The translations under genes were made by a program, and so were the position numbers. This document shows, piece by piece, positions 22,965 to 34,704 of a stretch of 64,000 nt of DNA. Position 1 is the first letter of the stretch; every line of letters begins with the position of its first letter. The stretch is from Macquaria australasica (taxonomy: Eukaryota; Chordata; Actinopteri; Centrarchiformes; Percichthyidae), in contig SEMN01000094.1 in assembly GCA_005408345.1 (NCBI GenBank), positions 124,001 to 188,000 on the forward strand, in the 5' to 3' direction. The notes under the pieces are model-generated. The model did not search any database. It worked only from the letters and a program-made list of their open reading frames with translations, and was not told where the DNA came from.

Positions 22965-23690
22965 CCTCATCATCATTAGCTCTGCATGATATCGGTGGGG
23001 TGTCGGTGCTCGTATACAGTATTTGTGCATTCACACACACGTACACACAGCGCGGGGCAGCTGCGGGGCTAATTTGTTTGGAAGGAATTAATTAGACATT
23101 ATTAGGGGGAAAACAATGGAGCAGAGGCAGGGTGTTTAACGGTGGGACGTCAAAGAGGCAAACCTGTCACGGAACAATAGGCTAATATCCACCCACTGCT
23201 TCCCGGCTACTGCTCAATTACTTCATCATGCAATAGGACACAGTACACACAAACAAATACAAGCAGCGAGTGCATTTTCTGATCAGCCCTCAGTCTGAAC
23301 ATTCATTCATGACTGAGAGACAGCAGAGGTTGTGTTTGTGTATTTATGTGTGTGTGCTTTTAATTGAGCAGATGTTTCAGTATTAAAGCTATCCGCTCAT
23401 TTACCTTCAAGGCAGACGCCGCAGCTGCTGTTGACGTGTCTTCAGTTGATGAACCCGAAACCCAATTACAGAACAAAATGCAGAGGTACCGGCCCGATAT
23501 CACTCCTATTCTCGCCTCACGCTAATTTCTTCAGATCTCAGTCCAATCTAATTCCACTCCTCTCTCAACACATTCCCACTCTCCTTTCCTAAATGTGCTT
23601 TATCACTGCAGTCCGTGGCGGCGCTCCAAACTGCCCCCGCCTCCTTGTCGTGTTCTTTTCCTCACACCTTGTTCCACCTTCCTCCTCCCC

Positions 23691-23966
23691 TCACATCCAC
23701 TTCCTGAGAACGGCCAAGGCAGAGTTGAAGGTGAACTGGGCCTGGTGGGTTCCGCGGTGAGCCAACAGCAGGGAGCCCGCCTCCGGTCCGTGGCCCGCCG
23801 CCAGCAGCTCAGCAGCGGCTTTCTCTACGTCCCAGCCTCCCTCCTGCTGGTGGGACAGCATATGGGAGCTGAGCAGGGGGTACAGGGCCGAGGAGACGCA
23901 GCCCACCAGGAGCCCAGCGTCCAGGAGCAATGAGAGGAGCTCGGCGTCGCAGGAGGAAGCTGTCTC
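23691..23966 (-). CDS. nbas: NBAS terminal coding exon with stop
   Basis: The 276-nt last coding exon starts in phase 0 after a TCTTTCCTGCAG acceptor. It encodes 91 residues, beginning ETASSCDAELLSLLLDAGLL, containing the GTHQAQFTFNSAL segment and ending AVLRKWM before a TGA stop at 23691-23693. The CDAELLSLLLDA(G/K)LLV block and EAGSLLL.RGTHQA.F.TF are the family's C-terminal signature, so the protein end appears intact. Base composition is clearly GC-richer than the neighbouring intron and 3' flank. It is separated from the previous exon by a 10.6-kb intron full of repeats. Confidence 0.94.
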   Translation of the reverse strand, partial: ETASSCDAELLSLLLDAGLLVGCVSSALYPLLSSHMLSHQQEGGWDVEKAAAELLAAGHGPEAGSLLLAHRGTHQAQFTFNSALAVLRKWM

Positions 23967-24379
23967 CTGCAGGAAAGACAGGAGGGAGGAAGTGTAAACA
24001 CACATGTGGAGATGGAATCGGGAGGAACTTACTTTCCTTTTTAAGTGTGACGGCACTTTTTTTTTCATCCCTGTGAAGAGTCACAGCCTGAATTTTTGCA
24101 AATATGCAAACCAGTCTCTCTGCCAGGTTACCAGCTGCAATTCAGCAGACCTGTTCAACTCTAAACACCCACTGGCTGACAAAACACTGACAGTGGCTGG
24201 TAGATTTGGAGATTTCCCAGCCACAGTGCTCTGTAGAAACAAGAGGTACTGTAGCTTCCTGCAGCAGCAGCAGTAGTTCGAGGCTGTGTGATTACAATGT
24301 TACACGCTTGAAGAAGACTGATGAGATCAAATCCTGTGTTGACCGTGTGGCTGACCACCATTCCCATGGCATGTGCCTT

Positions 24380-24406
<27 letters not shown>
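24380..24406. repeat. (CA)n microsatellite
   Basis: Uninterrupted CA array of about 13 units in the last NBAS intron. Confidence 0.95.
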
Positions 24407-24410
<4 letters not shown>

Positions 24411-26239
24411 CTCCTCTTCTTCTGCAGTTCTTTGCAGCTTTGAGAGTTACATTCTGTTACCAAAACAATTCTGAACACATGTTCACACAGCCATAAACAG
24501 ACCTTTTACGTAATATTTTAATCCTGTCTTCCGCCTCTTTACATCAATGAGTTGCATGCAAATTCAAACAGCTAAATGCCGTTGGGGCTGCTGTGAGTGG
24601 TTTATGGGCCATGGAGAAGCGAGGCTGAGTGCTGGGGTTGATAGGCCGTCTCTCTGTGACTCAGCCCCATCTCCTCTGCATCCTCTCACCTGTTTGTCTC
24701 TATTATTAAGCTTGCACTTGCACAACTATACACGCATATGTGTACGTGTACACACACACAGACAACAGCGAGCCCTCTGCCAGGGTATTTCTGGAGCTGA
24801 GGCAGATCAATTATAAATGTGGAGCTCATGTCTTCTATTCTGTAGAAGAGAAAGGGAGCAGGCCCGGATGAATATCTCCCCCTCACCTTTAAAATCTCTC
24901 ATCTCTGAGCCGGCCTCGCTCCATTTTTCTCTGCTTGAAGGACAATTCATCCTTAAAAAAAACTTGAAACTGTTATAAAGGATCCCCACACTCATGTGAT
25001 GACGGATATCAGTGAACCTGAATGTCTCACATGAGAGTTGAGAGACGTTCAACTGTTGTCATTGACAATGACACTGTCCCCTCGTGGAATCACATTTTGC
25101 ACATAAAATAAGTTTTACCTTGTAGTAATGTGAGCAGATCTGAAAATCACTGTGTCCCAAGATTCACAGTATTTCGGATTTAGATGCATTTACCATTTAA
25201 ATACAATACAAGTTCATGGTTGCTCTGGTACCAAAGGGTCTGTCTCCCTTTGACATATACCAGTTATAGAGATACAGTATCTCATGCATGACTAATAATT
25301 TAATTTCTCCCTTCCACTGACATACGGGACCAGATGAATCATGACAAGCCGGGGGAGGGAGGAGGGCCAGAGAGAGAAGACATTTTTGAATCTTGAGAAA
25401 GAGGTGGATGAGGAGGTCATCTGGTAATAATGAGAATTAAGAGAAAGAAAGACAAGAGAGAAGGGAGGGCTTAAGAATGTGGAAAATGTATGACGGAGAA
25501 GGTTGGAGGGAGCGAGCTGGAGAGAAGAAAGGCAGACATGCACTGAAAGCATCAGATACATACATTTTTAAGTGCACCAACTGTTTCCAAGGGCCAAATG
25601 CACACTAGAACCAAGGAGCAGCACTTCGAAAAACAACTTGGCACTTCAGCTTCAAACTTTTGATTTTGGAGCCTCAACAGAGGCCCAGAACAAATGCTGC
25701 ACATGGGATTTTGTGGAGATGCAGTGAACACATTGACCTATTTTGAAGCTCAATATGTTGCAAAGATGATTTCAAACTTCACGGATAAAGGAGCAAATAA
25801 TGCACATTTCTCAGAAGTATGGACAAAATCAAATAGTTCATCTCTATAGTCTCCAAACATCAAGAACCGCAGGTTTTCACACACCCAAGACTCTTTTGTC
25901 ATCGTTTTTTAAAATGATAATTGGTTTACTACAACTTATTTTCAAAGTTTGGAGATCCCTCCTATCGGTTGTGATAACATTGTACTCAACAAAGTATTTC
26001 CTCAGGCCTGGGAACACAGTGACAGTACAACAATAAAGAAAAGTAACACAGTGGTTAGATGATGAGACAGGCTGTAAACAAGACAAGAGTTTAGCCAGAT
26101 TATCTAAACCACATTGTTTGGAGGTAAAACCAACAGCGAATGCACCTGCAATGTGGGTAAAAATCCTTCACTGCACAGTACTGTAGGTCATATTTGGATG
26201 TTTAGAACAGACAGTTTGGGTAATAATTTCTCTTACAAA

Positions 26240-26429
26240 TAGGGCTTACAAATAAGAAACGGTTAGACGATCAACAGCAAATTAATCGTCAACTATTAAG
26301 CTGTTTAAACTGTTTAAACGTTTAAGTAATTTATCATTCTCTTGTTGCAGCTTTTTTGTTTTGAGGATTTGCTGCTTTTTTGTGTTCTAAACTAAATATC
26401 TTTGGGTTTTGGACTGTTTTGCAGCCCTG
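26240..26429 (+). mobile_element. hAT-like MITE, short copy, with 8-bp target duplication
   Basis: The 190-bp element starts TAGGGCT and ends AGCCCTG. Both sides carry the exact 8-bp CTTACAAA (26232-26239 and 26430-26437). Its interior (GTTAGACGATCAACAGCAAA; GAGGATTTGCTGC; ATATCTTTGGGTTTTGGACTG) marks it as the same family as 61786-62147 and 33903-34475. No ORF is present. Confidence 0.8.
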
Positions 26430-26609
26430 CTTACAAATAAGTTTGGCTAGCCTGGGGATTTGTTTAAAACACGTCTTATCATTTGGCCCCTCATGTTTAT
26501 TGACTTTTTTTTCACCAACGTTGCCCCTTAATAGATATTGGGTATTTATTTGGTGAATGCAATCTAAGAAACCAAGAGTCTACAGCCATGCTGGCAGCTT
26601 TGTGAAGCT

Positions 26610-26990
26610 GTACATAGGCACAGGGCTGCTTTGTGCTAAATGCCAACATCAGCATTCTAACATGCTCACAATGACAATGCTGACATGCTGATGTTTAGCA
26701 GGTATAACCATGTTAAACACACTGAGCTTACTGTGTTAGCATGGTAACATTTGCTAATTAGGAGCACTAAATACACTGGATGGACAAATAAACATGTTTG
26801 ACCTGCTAGTGGTGCTAGATGAAAAGTCAGAGGATCACTTAAGTTATAACAATTCATCCTGAGGGAGACATCAATGTCTGTACTAAGTTTCACGGAAATC
26901 CATCCAATAGTTGAGATATTTCTGGACCAAAGTGATGGAGCGACAGACCGGCATTGCCATCCCTAGAGCCACGTCGCCAGCATGGCTGCA
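26610..26990 (+). repeat. Teleost dispersed repeat with CTAACATGCT words, copy 1
   Basis: From TTTGTGCTAAATGCCAACAT through GATGTTTAGCAGGTATAA and AAAAGTCAGAGGATCAC to CCGGCATTGCCATCCCTAGA, it aligns by eye with 49570-50126 in the same orientation. It is a repeat I recognise from percomorph fish; the class is not certain. This copy has only one version of the AAAGTCAG(A/G)GGATCAC unit. Confidence 0.75.
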
Positions 26991-27049
26991 AATAAGCCCA
27001 AAGATGTAATAAACTGGAATTATTCTTCAATGTTTTCACTTTGTTAATT

Positions 27050-27120
27050 GTGGCCTTGTGGTGCCCTTTGATGCTATTAGTGTGATTAAAGGCTGTGCAA
27101 ATAAAATTGACTTGATTTGA
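27050..27120 (+). repeat. 3' end of a SINE/LINE
   Basis: GCTGTGCAAATAAAATTGAC followed by TTGATTTGAC is a degenerate short-tandem tail of the type that ends fish LINE/SINE families. Only the end is recognised. Confidence 0.45.
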
Positions 27121-27610
27121 CCTGAAGGCTTGCTAATCACTGAAATCACCTTCTGTTTGGCTGTAATGAGGGCTCACACCTACAGAATACACATGGCTCT
27201 GCATGGCACATACACTGGTCTGAAAGCTCTACCAGGTGGTATCCAAAAATAATAAGCAGAGCATATTTATGTCACTCTGATTGAAATGTGTCCCCGTATC
27301 AACCATCAGGAAGGGGAAATGCAGGTGCCAGCAGTGCTGTGGATGCTTCAGATGGCACACCTGCAGGGCGCTGCAAAGTAACAACACATGCATACATTAT
27401 CACATCCAATGTGTTAGTCCTCTAAATCTGTATACAACCCATGTAGCCCATAAATTCAGTCTTGCTATGTGTGCTATGACCAATGTAGGGACAGGAATAC
27501 ATACAAACAACACTAAACTACATGCACTACTTATAAATATACACAAATTCTGTCTTTCCTGCACTTCCTGGGCCATTATGGACGAGAGAAAAACAAAGAA
27601 CATCACCCGA

Positions 27611-27627
27611 GCTCGCTCGCTCGCTCG

Positions 27628-27682
<55 letters not shown>
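27611..27682. repeat. (GCTC)n followed by (CA)n
   Basis: About five GCTC units (27611-27632) run directly into about 25 CA units. The compound array translates into meaningless repeats. Confidence 0.97.
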
Positions 27683-27684
<2 letters not shown>

Positions 27685-28305
27685 CCCAGGCTATTACAGT
27701 TTGACGGTGTCAAGAGAGACAGTAGATTTGAGTCTTAGAGTCAGTTGGATTGACAGTCGAGCTGAAAATAGATGTGAAGGAGCAGCAGAGAGATGGAAGG
27801 ATGGAGTGGAATCTCGATATCAGAGCGGAGAAGATAACTTTATGTCCTTTTTACAGCATGAACAGCTCTGTCAAATTTCAGGCACTGCTGGTGAGATCTA
27901 CTGTAAGTATGCAGCATATGGTAGACAGCTAAGCATAATGACAAAGGTCAGATGATCACTACCTATACACACTGTCTTGAATCTAAAATCTTCTCATCCT
28001 TCCTTTATATTCTTTACTAAATTCGCAATTACAGCCATCCATAAATAATAATCCTAATATGTTTTTCCTCTGCAGCTACTGAGAAATATAGTTATTCTAG
28101 GACAATACTTAGTCATTTAATAACTAATTTCTACTTCTTAATATTGTGAAACTTCATGAAAGCATGGTAAAGATGGGTGATAATTCAATATTTTCATTTA
28201 TCAGCTTTCAGTGGAATCATATCATGATGATATGATCATATTACCCTTCTGTACATTTGTTTTATTTCTGTTTTTCTAAATTAATAATTCCGAGCAAGCT
28301 GTAAT

Positions 28306-28580
28306 TAAAGGAATAATTGGACATTTTGGGAAGCACGCCTATTTGCTTCCTTGCAGAGATCAATACCACTCTCATATGCTCCCAATTAAATATGCAGCTA
28401 CAGCCAGGAGACAATTAGCTTATCTTGGCATACACATAGGGGCTAGCCATTTCCCCCTGCTTCCAGTCTTTATGCTAAGCTAAGCTAACCTCCTGCTGGC
28501 TCCAGCTCTATATTTAGCGTAAAGAAGAGTGGTATCGACGTTCTCATCTAACTCTCAGGAAGAAAACTGACATTCCTTTA
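28306..28580. mobile_element. Foldback MITE, copy 1 (internally deleted)
   Basis: TAAAGGAATAATTGGACATT at the left and ATTCCTTTA at the right are inverted; GCTACAGCCAGGAGACAATT is mirrored by CTCCTGCTGGCTCCAGCTC. Two further copies are at 40708-41106 and 57446-57835. This 275-bp copy lacks most of the central part present in the others. Confidence 0.8.
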
Positions 28581-29064
28581 ATTACGGCAAAATTTGTTAT
28601 TAAAGTTTTAGTTCATGAAGAGTTTGGTCTCGTATAATTATAATTGGTCTCAGTGGAGCACAGACTGACCAGGTTGATTGTTCTTAAATGTGTTTTTGCC
28701 ACATTTGCCATATCATGATTTAAATATGACATTTGCTGCCACAAACTGAAGTCAGCGTTCAATTGTCTGGTACACCATCCTCCGAGTCGATTCTACAGCC
28801 CAGTCTGCTGTACCTCTCACACACCTGTATATCCATCCATTCTGCCTCCCTCCTCCTGTGATGCTTCCCTCCTCACCCTTCTTTCTTTCTCTTTCCAGCG
28901 GTCTGTCCCGGCCTCGCCTTTACAAACAGTTCATCGCAAACAGAATCTGATTGAGGAGGGAATATAATATCCATCATGCCTTCGTTTCTTTCTCAAAGGT
29001 CAACAGCTTGGAGAACATGAAAACCTGTCCTGCGGTGTATGTATTTTTGTGCACAGGTGAGTTA

Positions 29065-29070
<6 letters not shown>

Positions 29071-29108
<38 letters not shown>
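29071..29108. repeat. (GT)n microsatellite
   Basis: Uninterrupted GT array; a second one follows at 29203-29225. Confidence 0.95.
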
Positions 29109-29109
<1 letters not shown>

Positions 29110-29754
29110 AGGTTAAAAGCCCATCCAAATCTTCTCTAAAGGTTCAAACAACACTTTGTCTGTCTCTTCAGTGAAGCGAAAACAAGAGGCATCTTCTGTC
29201 TCGTGTGTGTGTGTGTGTGTGTGTGCGTGCTCGCAGCTGGCGTGCGCCCTGAGTGAATGAACAAACATTCAGCGTGACAAGAGAACTGACACATCAAACT
29301 GCAGCCATAAGATGTCCAACCCCCCTCTTGCTCTTGTTATTTCCTTCTCATTTCTTGCTGTCTCACCATGTGAAAGACAGCAAAGGTTGTCTTTCCGGTG
29401 TGTTTTCAGTGGCCGATAAATGTTGCCTGATTGGTCTGGTCAATCTTTCACACCTTGCTTTCTATTCTTGCTCTGCACGTCTCTCATTTCCTCTATACGT
29501 CTTTTTCCACCTTCTCTCTCCCTGAGCTGAACCCGGCTGAGAGCGTAATTGGAATTACCGTACACGTACAATGCCTAATACATAATGCATGGCCAAGCCT
29601 TCTTTTATCATTTAAATCATAAAGCTTCTTTGGAATGCCAGACAACTATCTCCTTCCAACCTTCTCTCATCCTTTTCTCTCCTTCCCTCAGGCTCTGCTT
29701 CCCATCCCTCCATCCTAGCTGTCCCCAGGCTTTAGTGGTGCACCAAACTGAGCG

Positions 29755-29755
29755 T

Positions 29756-29794
<39 letters not shown>
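29755..29794. repeat. (CA)n microsatellite
   Basis: Uninterrupted CA array, with a separate (TA)n at 29875-29891. Confidence 0.95.
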
Positions 29795-29801
<7 letters not shown>

Positions 29802-30076
29802 AACACCAAACAGTCCTTGCTTACAGCGAGACATGATTGAAAGTGACAGAAGAAGAGGCTGTGAAGACAAAAAAATATATATATATATATAAACGTGGGC
29901 TGTGACGCACATGAGCCAACACAAACACACATACACACAGCGAGCAAATCAGGGATGAACGCACTGAGTTGCAAGCAAACACAGCTAGATTAACAGGTCC
30001 AATATGGCACAAAAGCTGTAAACAAGCCCTCTTAAACAAGCAATTAGACACATAATCACTCAATCACACACTCATG

Positions 30077-30205
30077 CGAGCGTTACTTCCAAGGTCATGA
30101 GTTTACATTAGTTTGTGGGGTTACAAGTTACGTTAACTTCCATGACTAGCACATCCACTGTGCAGTATTTCCCCTCAGTGTGGAAGCTGGTGTGGATGCT
30201 ATCAA
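30077..30205 (+). repeat. Dispersed segment, copy 1
   Basis: GTTACTTCCAAGGTCATGAG and TTTACATTAGTTTGTGGGGT, then CACATCCACTGT, recur at 45068-45205 in the same order. The family is unknown. Confidence 0.55.
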
Positions 30206-33200
30206 AGTTTAGGCTAACGTAAGCGGTTCTTGTCCTGCTCTTTTCTGGATTTGGTGAAGTGTACACTCCAGCAACCCCAGCCAACGTGATTGCATTGGTT
30301 AGTTAACCTCAAAGCCTTATCACATTATGTCACAAGGGAAAATATATGGTTTGAAAATGCAAACAAGTCTGTAAATTAAGCAGACAAAACAACAGTGAGA
30401 TCTTACACTTCTCCTTATTAATGCTGTTCCTTATGTTTTCTACATCAATCATCAACTGGTTGGATGCTAACTTTTTGCCTGGGACATCTTTTCTTTTAGC
30501 ATGATATCATGTAGGCTATGTAGCCATTAAGTGCATATTTAATACTCCCTTTACAGTCAGCTGGAAACATTAAAAAGTCACCCAGAGATGCTGTTTCAAC
30601 CAATTCATGGAATCAATGTTAGTTTAATTAGCTAGCAAGCCACAGCTGATAAAATCTGCAGTACAGTCGTCATTTCAGATGGAAAGATTGAAGGTAGCCG
30701 GCTAGAAATAAGAAAACTGCTTTTGTCGACCTCCTTCTGAAATCAAGGACCCATTCTTTCAAAAATTACTGAGAATTCCGAGTGGTAAATCTGCCACGGT
30801 TATCATTGTAAACTCCATCTGTGCCATGCGGGAAATGAAAGCCTGACAGGCGTAGCTACAGTAACTTAGGTGGGTGGGGTTTAACGAACAGTCGATTAAA
30901 TTAAAATCTGATGGATAAAGAGAGTGGGCGGAAAAGTGAAAGACAAAAAGATGGTGAAAATACACAAGGACTGCTAGAACATTTTGTTGCAGCAAACTTT
31001 GGTGCGGACTGCAGCTGCGTATATGTGTGCTGTATCTATGTATGCTGTACGTTGCACTGACAGCTCATTCATATTGGCAGGGCAGCTCTTATCAGTCCCT
31101 TATCTTCCATTAGTCAGGCTGGTGTTAACCCCTGGCTCGCTGCTCCACTGCTCCCCAATGATGCATACATCTTCACTAGGAGGAGCAGAGCGGAAAAGGA
31201 AGGAGAGGAAAGGAAGAAATGAAGGGAGGGAGGGAGGACGTTTGAGGAAGGAAAAGGGAGAGGAGAGGCCACATGTGTTTCTGCTCCCGGTGAAAAGAAA
31301 TAAAAGCCTGCACGCCTGCACAGCTTTTTTCTGCATCATTAAGAACAATACAACTTCTTCTTCATTACCTGCTCCCTCTCTACTACTTCTTTGTCTCCCT
31401 TTCAAGTCTTCCACTCCCACTCCTTTCTTTCTTTCCTCCCTCCTCCTGTTTTACTACGCCCACTGTGGTCCCCTTAGCGAAGCAAGACACAGGAAATGTG
31501 AAGCAAAATGAACACACATCTCACACTATGGCCAAATAAATTACTTTTTCTCATTTACGTCTTGTGTCAAGTGGTTTTCTATAACACCATTTTAATTAAA
31601 AACTAATCTTCAGAATTCATCTTTTTTTTTACTGTGATCTCAGGGACATCTCCCTTTTATGAAGAAAGAAAAATGTGTTGATACTGGGGAAAACAATGTG
31701 CACAGTAATCTGTGACATCAGATACAGAGCAGAATGCCAGGGAACACACACCGGTGGGGCAGTGCTTGAAGATAAGGCCTGCCTATCACTCAGAGTGACA
31801 TGTTATTTTTATGTATTTAATCAAGAGCGCTGTGCTTTGTAGAGTTGATAAATATATGGTGCATTGTGGCCAAAATCAATCTCAGGCTTGTTAGTTTAGA
31901 CGTGAATAAATGAAGAGTGACACTTAGGAAACCTTTCATATGTTTTTCTATGATAAATTAATTTAGCCTGGTATGTCGGAGTGAAACAAACTGTGACAAA
32001 AGAGCAAACCTCAATGAAACGCTTAAAGTCATTTAATAGAAACAACAATCAGTTAACAGTTAAGCTTCCTCAGTGCGCTCACTCGAATTTCTGATCGACC
32101 AAGCTGAGCTAAAATCAATTATTTCTGATCCTCCCTAGATAAGATCTACTGATCTGCTAATGGCTAGCTGCTGACAAGTCCCGGCTATTTGTAGATCTGA
32201 TAAAAGGCCTCAGAGTGTTGTGCTCTTGTATCAGCTTGAATTTGGTCATGAAGGTGAAAAATGTGCGAGCAAAAAAAACAAAACAAAAAAAGGTTTTGAA
32301 AAAGATCAGTGAACTATTCAATCATGTTGTGTGTGTGTGTGTTTCAAAACCCTAGTGGTATCAAACCACACAGGTGGTTTTGGTTTAATTTGTCCAGGTT
32401 TTCAGAAATCTGTCTCTGAGATCTTAATTGGAAATACTGTTGACAGCAAGCCCTGGCCTGAAAATGATTACAATGAGTTCCCAAGCAGTTAGGTATATAG
32501 ATTTTAAATTTGGGGGAAAAGAGAGTACTGGTATTGGACTGGTGCTCGGTATCGGGGGCATATACCCCTAAGTTGAGTTGTCAGAATCAATATCGGGAAA
32601 GAAAAGGTTGGATCAGAGCATCCCTAAATAATCTAATTATTTTAGATTCCTTTTTAAATGTAATTTGGGTGAACAGATCCTTTAAAACAGTCTCAGGCAA
32701 TCAGAAACACTGTAGTTCAAAGAAATTAAGAGCAAAAGGTACGTGGTATAAACACACTTTGGCAAACCGACACTCACATAGACACGAGAAAGAGGAGAGA
32801 TACACACAGGCACACACCCACATGCATACAACTCCACAGTGAGCAGCAAGCCAACACATTATCAGATGTATTAGATGTAAGACGATTTCTCTCCGTCTCT
32901 GCTGATGTTATCTTCAGATGAACACTGTTCTGTGCTGCTCCGAACATGCCCCTGCTCATTCAGCTCTTAGGTGGCAGAGGCGAGATTATTTCTCAAAGCA
33001 GTGTGACACACTACCTGTCTTACTCCATTCATACACCCCCTCTCTAACTCTCCCTGATTTATCTTTTCTGTCTTTCCTCCCATACCACCCCCTCTCCAGT
33101 CAGGCTGTGCACCCTGCTCTGTCCTCTCTACTTCTGTCTTTCTAACTTGACATTTTCAAATGTTTGCTCTCTCTCTTTAATTTCCCTTCTCATCCTATTT

Positions 33201-33419
33201 ATCTCTCTCAACACCCATTTCCCCCCTCCATTTGATTTCCTCTTCCCACATCTAAACCACATATCTTTTCTCTTACCTCCTTTAACACCCTGCGCCTGCC
33301 TCCCTCAGTCCCGCTCTATTTTCTCTGTGGGATAAAAGTAGTGTGCTGCTCAGGTGTACCGATATAGGAGCTTTAATGTTTCATTTAATAGGGGCTCTGT
33401 CACTTAATAGAGAGGCTTT

Positions 33420-33555
33420 CTCTTATCTGATCCAGGAACACAGAGAGGGTCTGCTGGGTCTGAGAGGCCTACTTTGTGACAATTGCTTATCTGATCGGGA
33501 TACAGTGGAGAGCGGCCCACACAGTCTTAAACTATTACTCTCTTGTCTGATTGTG
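33420..33555. promoter_or_regulatory. Three spaced CTTATCTGAT-type motifs
   Basis: CTTATCTGATCCAGG (33422), CTTATCTGATCGGG (33486) and CTTGTCTGATTG (33543) recur at roughly 60-bp spacing. TTATCT is the reverse complement of the GATA-factor core AGATAA. The patch is unique-looking intronic sequence. Regulatory function is only inferred. Confidence 0.3.
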
Positions 33556-33902
33556 GCTTCCCAATACAGGAGGACTGTTAACAAGTGAATGAACGCTGGT
33601 TTACTTGAATGTTAAGATTCTTTTGGAGAACTTCATTCTTATCTTACGACAGAGTAAAGAGGTTTTATAATTTTTCATCTTCATCAGTCGTCTCTTTTCT
33701 TGCTTTTTTTGTATTCCACCTTTTCTATTCTGTCTCTATTCTCTACTTTTTTTTAACACAGTATATAGAGTAGTGTGCAGTCTCTGAGGCCTGCTAGAAC
33801 ATTGTTAATACACAGACAAAAGAAACTGTGATGACATTGGATGTTACCTACTGACTGAAAATGGGCATTAAAGCCTCAGTAAATTGAGTGGCGTCCAGCC
33901 GC

Positions 33903-34475
33903 TATCGCTGAAACAATTAGTGGATTGATTGGTAAGTCCTGTGGTTCCCAACAAGACAAATCTGAGGGGTCACCAAATAGTTAAACTAATGAGAAAAAAA
34001 TATATGTTTCACAAAATCATGTTTATTTTCTTAGACATTTCTTCTAGTGAGATAAATTATACTTCTTCTCAGGCCTCTAAAACCCCCTTTTAAGCGAAAC
34101 ATTTCGAGAAGGATAAATCACTCTTTGGTTGTTTAACAACTTATGTTCACAACAAGGCCATAAACTGTGAAGGGTCACAAGTAGACGTGACCTCACTATA
34201 AAGGGTCCGGAGACAAACAGGTCAAGAACCACTGGATTATTTGATTAACAGAAAATTATTTGATGACAATTTTAATACTCGATTCCATCATTTAAGCCAT
34301 TTATCAAGCAAAAATGCTACAATTCTTCTAGTTCCTTGAATATTAGCTCAAATGTGAGGATTTGCTGCTATTCACTGTATATCACTGTGAACTGAAAACA
34401 TCTGGGTTTTGACTGACAAGAAGTCTGAAGACATCACTTCAGATTTCATCACTTTTTTCAAGTGTCAGAGGCTAA
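33903..34475 (+). mobile_element. hAT-like MITE (outer), interrupted by a second element
   Basis: GCTGAAACAATTAGTGGATT at the left is the family start seen at 61786, and GAGGATTTGCTGC plus CATCTGGGTTTTGACTG continue it from about 34243. Between them sits a distinct element (33939-34234), so this copy is split by a nested insertion. The right end decays near 34475 and no target duplication is seen. Confidence 0.6.
33939..34234. mobile_element. Nested hAT-type MITE
   Basis: It starts CTGTGGTTCCCAAC and ends GTCAAGAACCACTG, imperfect inverted termini (10 of 14) of the CAGTGGTTC hAT type. The interior (GGGTCACCAAATAG; GAAGGGTCACAAGTAG) is non-coding. It interrupts the family copy at 33903-34475. 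A clear 8-bp duplication is not visible, probably through divergence. Confidence 0.6.
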
Positions 34476-34569
34476 ATAAATGACCAGTTATTTAAAAAAA
34501 TGTCTGCATTCAATCCACTTGCTCTGCATTTTAATATGGGACCATGCAGACCATTACAATGACACTTAC

Positions 34570-34704
34570 TGCCGTCATGCCGTTGATCTGATCCAGGGTC
34601 AGCTGCAGCAGATGCTCATCACCACTCTCAGCCATCAGTTTGAGTGCAGGCTGCTGGAGGCTCAGCTGATTTTGGAGCAGCAGGGTGACTATGAGTCTGA
34701 TGCA
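34570..34704 (-). CDS. nbas: NBAS coding exon (second from the end)
   Basis: The exon has exactly 135 nt and 45 codons: CIRLIVTLLLQNQLSLQQPA, then LKLMAESGDEHLLQLTLDQI and NGMTA. It is flanked by a CTCTTCCTCTCCAG acceptor and a GTAAGT donor at 34569, phase 0 at both ends. The leucine-rich pair of helices and LxLDQI is the NBAS pattern just before the terminal block. Immediately upstream of the acceptor lies an unusually long pyrimidine tract (34705-34930 on the minus strand). Confidence 0.93.

Larger units (their letters stand above)
22840..23690 (-). other. nbas: Probable NBAS 3' UTR
   Basis: About 0.85 kb follows the stop codon on the minus strand before the two closest AATAAA signals. No repeat is recognised inside it. 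It contains a homeodomain-like AT patch around 23075-23105 and a GC-richer stretch near 23040-23060. The boundary is inferred only from the polyadenylation hexamers; transcripts would be needed to fix it. Confidence 0.45.
23967..34569 (-). other. nbas: Last NBAS intron (10.6 kb)
   Basis: The intron starts GTAAGT at 34569 and ends TGCAG at 23967. It contains no coding exon I can support. It holds several microsatellites (24380, 27632, 29071, 29755), hAT-like MITEs (26240-26429; 33903-34475 with a nested element), a teleost repeat (26610-26990), a foldback MITE (28306-28580), and a segment related to one at 45.1 kb (30077-30205). Pyrimidine-rich tracts lie near 33010-33330. Confidence 0.85.

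Noticed and set aside
23809..24084. Alternative minus-strand frame over the terminal NBAS exon
   Set aside because: It is the shifted frame of a GC-rich exon; the frame at 23966-23691 carries the NBAS motifs and correct phase.
27281..27955. 224-codon plus-strand open frame
   Set aside because: It runs through the GCTC/CA arrays (THTHTH stretch) and has no recognisable domain. It is antisense to NBAS inside an intron and is best explained by low-complexity sequence.
33343..33588. 81-codon plus-strand frame
   Set aside because: No domain, antisense within an NBAS intron, and no matching splice structure. Only its GATA-type motif spacing seemed worth keeping.
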